A stretch of 5,282 nucleotides of DNA from positions 1 through 5,282 of the forward strand of contig VBGQ01000057.1 of NCBI GenBank assembly GCA_005882055.1, in the 5' to 3' direction. Numbering within the stretch: position 1 is the stretch's first letter; every line of letters begins with the position of its first letter. Below are positions 4,979 to 5,282 of this stretch, in pieces. A program made the translations under genes and the position numbers. Below the pieces are notes generated by a model, which did no database searches, had not been told where the DNA came from, and was given only the letters and a program-made list of their open reading frames with translations. Origin of the DNA: Chloroflexota bacterium. Lineage in GTDB: Bacteria; Chloroflexota; Limnocylindria; QHBO01.

Positions 4979-5282
4979 ATGACCTTTCCCAACGAGGCTC
5001 CCGCGGACCGCGACCTGCGCCGCCTCCGGACCCTCTATCGCGCTCTCGGCGACGAGACGCGCCTCCGGATCATCGGGCTGCTTGCCGTGCACGGGGCGCT
5101 GCCGGTCAACGAGCTCTCCTCGCGCGTGGGGCTGTCGCAGCCGCTGATCAGCTGGCACCTTCGGATCCTGCGCCTCGCCGGGGTGATCACCACCCAACGC
5201 CACGGCCGCGAGACGCTCTGCCAGCTGCGACTCGCCGCGTTCGAGGAGCTGCGTGATGCGGAGACCCGCTTGATTGCCGGCA
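4979..5282 (+). CDS. ArsR-family winged-helix transcriptional repressor, 3' end cut off
   Basis: 101 residues are visible before the window ends without a stop; the family is usually 100-130 residues, so little may be missing. These dimeric repressors bind palindromes in promoters and release DNA on binding a metal or other ligand. The N-terminal helix leads into LYRALGDETRLRIIGLLAVHG (19-39), the ArsR hallmark. Then comes VNELSSRVGLSQPLISWHLRILRLAGVI (43-70), with the recognition helix from about S53, and the wing TTQRHGRETLCQLRL (71-85). The ELCVCD metal site of ArsR/CadC is absent: helix 3 has no Cys, and the only Cys is C81 in the wing. It is therefore probably not an arsenic/cadmium sensor of that type. 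It is divergent from the ABC/MFS operon, with 121 bp between them, which suggests control of that operon and of itself. The ligand is unknown. Confidence 0.9.
   Translation, partial: MTFPNEAPADRDLRRLRTLYRALGDETRLRIIGLLAVHGALPVNELSSRVGLSQPLISWHLRILRLAGVITTQRHGRETLCQLRLAAFEELRDAETRLIAG

Noticed and set aside
4868..5203. Minus-strand open frame opposite the arsR-family gene
   Set aside because: It is antisense to an unmistakable ArsR winged-helix domain and runs through the promoter island.
4979..5282. Arsenic, cadmium or zinc sensor of the classical ArsR/CadC type
   Set aside because: The ELCVCD-type Cys pair in helix 3 is missing, and the visible part has only one Cys; the C-terminal helix that could hold another metal site is cut off.

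Overview
This is a very GC-rich window packed with genes that touch or overlap. The ORFs, the short leaderless-type promoters with GTG starts, the sortase-like protein on a Pro/Ser/Thr stalk and the OtsA/OtsB trehalose enzymes together suggest a high-GC member of the Terrabacteria, either Chloroflexota (Limnocylindria-like) or Actinomycetota. That placement is inference; no rRNA or other marker gene is present.

Left part (1-1702): the last 60 codons of a trehalose-6-phosphate synthase (otsA, + strand) run tail-to-tail into a complete trehalose-6-phosphate phosphatase (otsB, - strand), and the stop codons overlap. The two enzymes make trehalose from UDP-glucose (or another NDP-glucose) and glucose-6-phosphate. 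Head-to-head with otsB is a membrane-anchored sortase-fold protein (1001-1702) in which the catalytic Cys is replaced by Ser.

Middle and right part (1674-4857, - strand): a three-gene operon is read right to left. It encodes an ABC ATPase-like protein, an ABC-2-type permease and a 14-helix DHA2-type MFS efflux transporter. Each junction is a GTGA or TGATG overlap, so translation is probably coupled. The ATPase-like subunit keeps Walker B and the D-loop but has lost the Walker A lysine, the Q-loop glutamine, the LSGGQ signature and the switch histidine. It therefore looks like a pseudo-ATPase and is the most unusual gene here.

Right end (4858-5282): a 121-bp intergenic region separates the operon from a divergent ArsR-family repressor gene that runs off the window. 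The region holds an AT-rich island with a good -35/-10 pair for arsR and inverted repeats over its -10 and start site (a likely autoregulatory operator), plus a leaderless promoter for the operon. The leaderless element (GCTAGAsTCCC... then GTG) is nearly the same as the one in front of the sortase gene, with 15 of 18 bases identical. The working model is a small efflux module controlled by the ArsR protein, next to an unrelated trehalose/sortase region. No RNA genes, CRISPR arrays, insertion sequences or convincing intrinsic terminators were seen.
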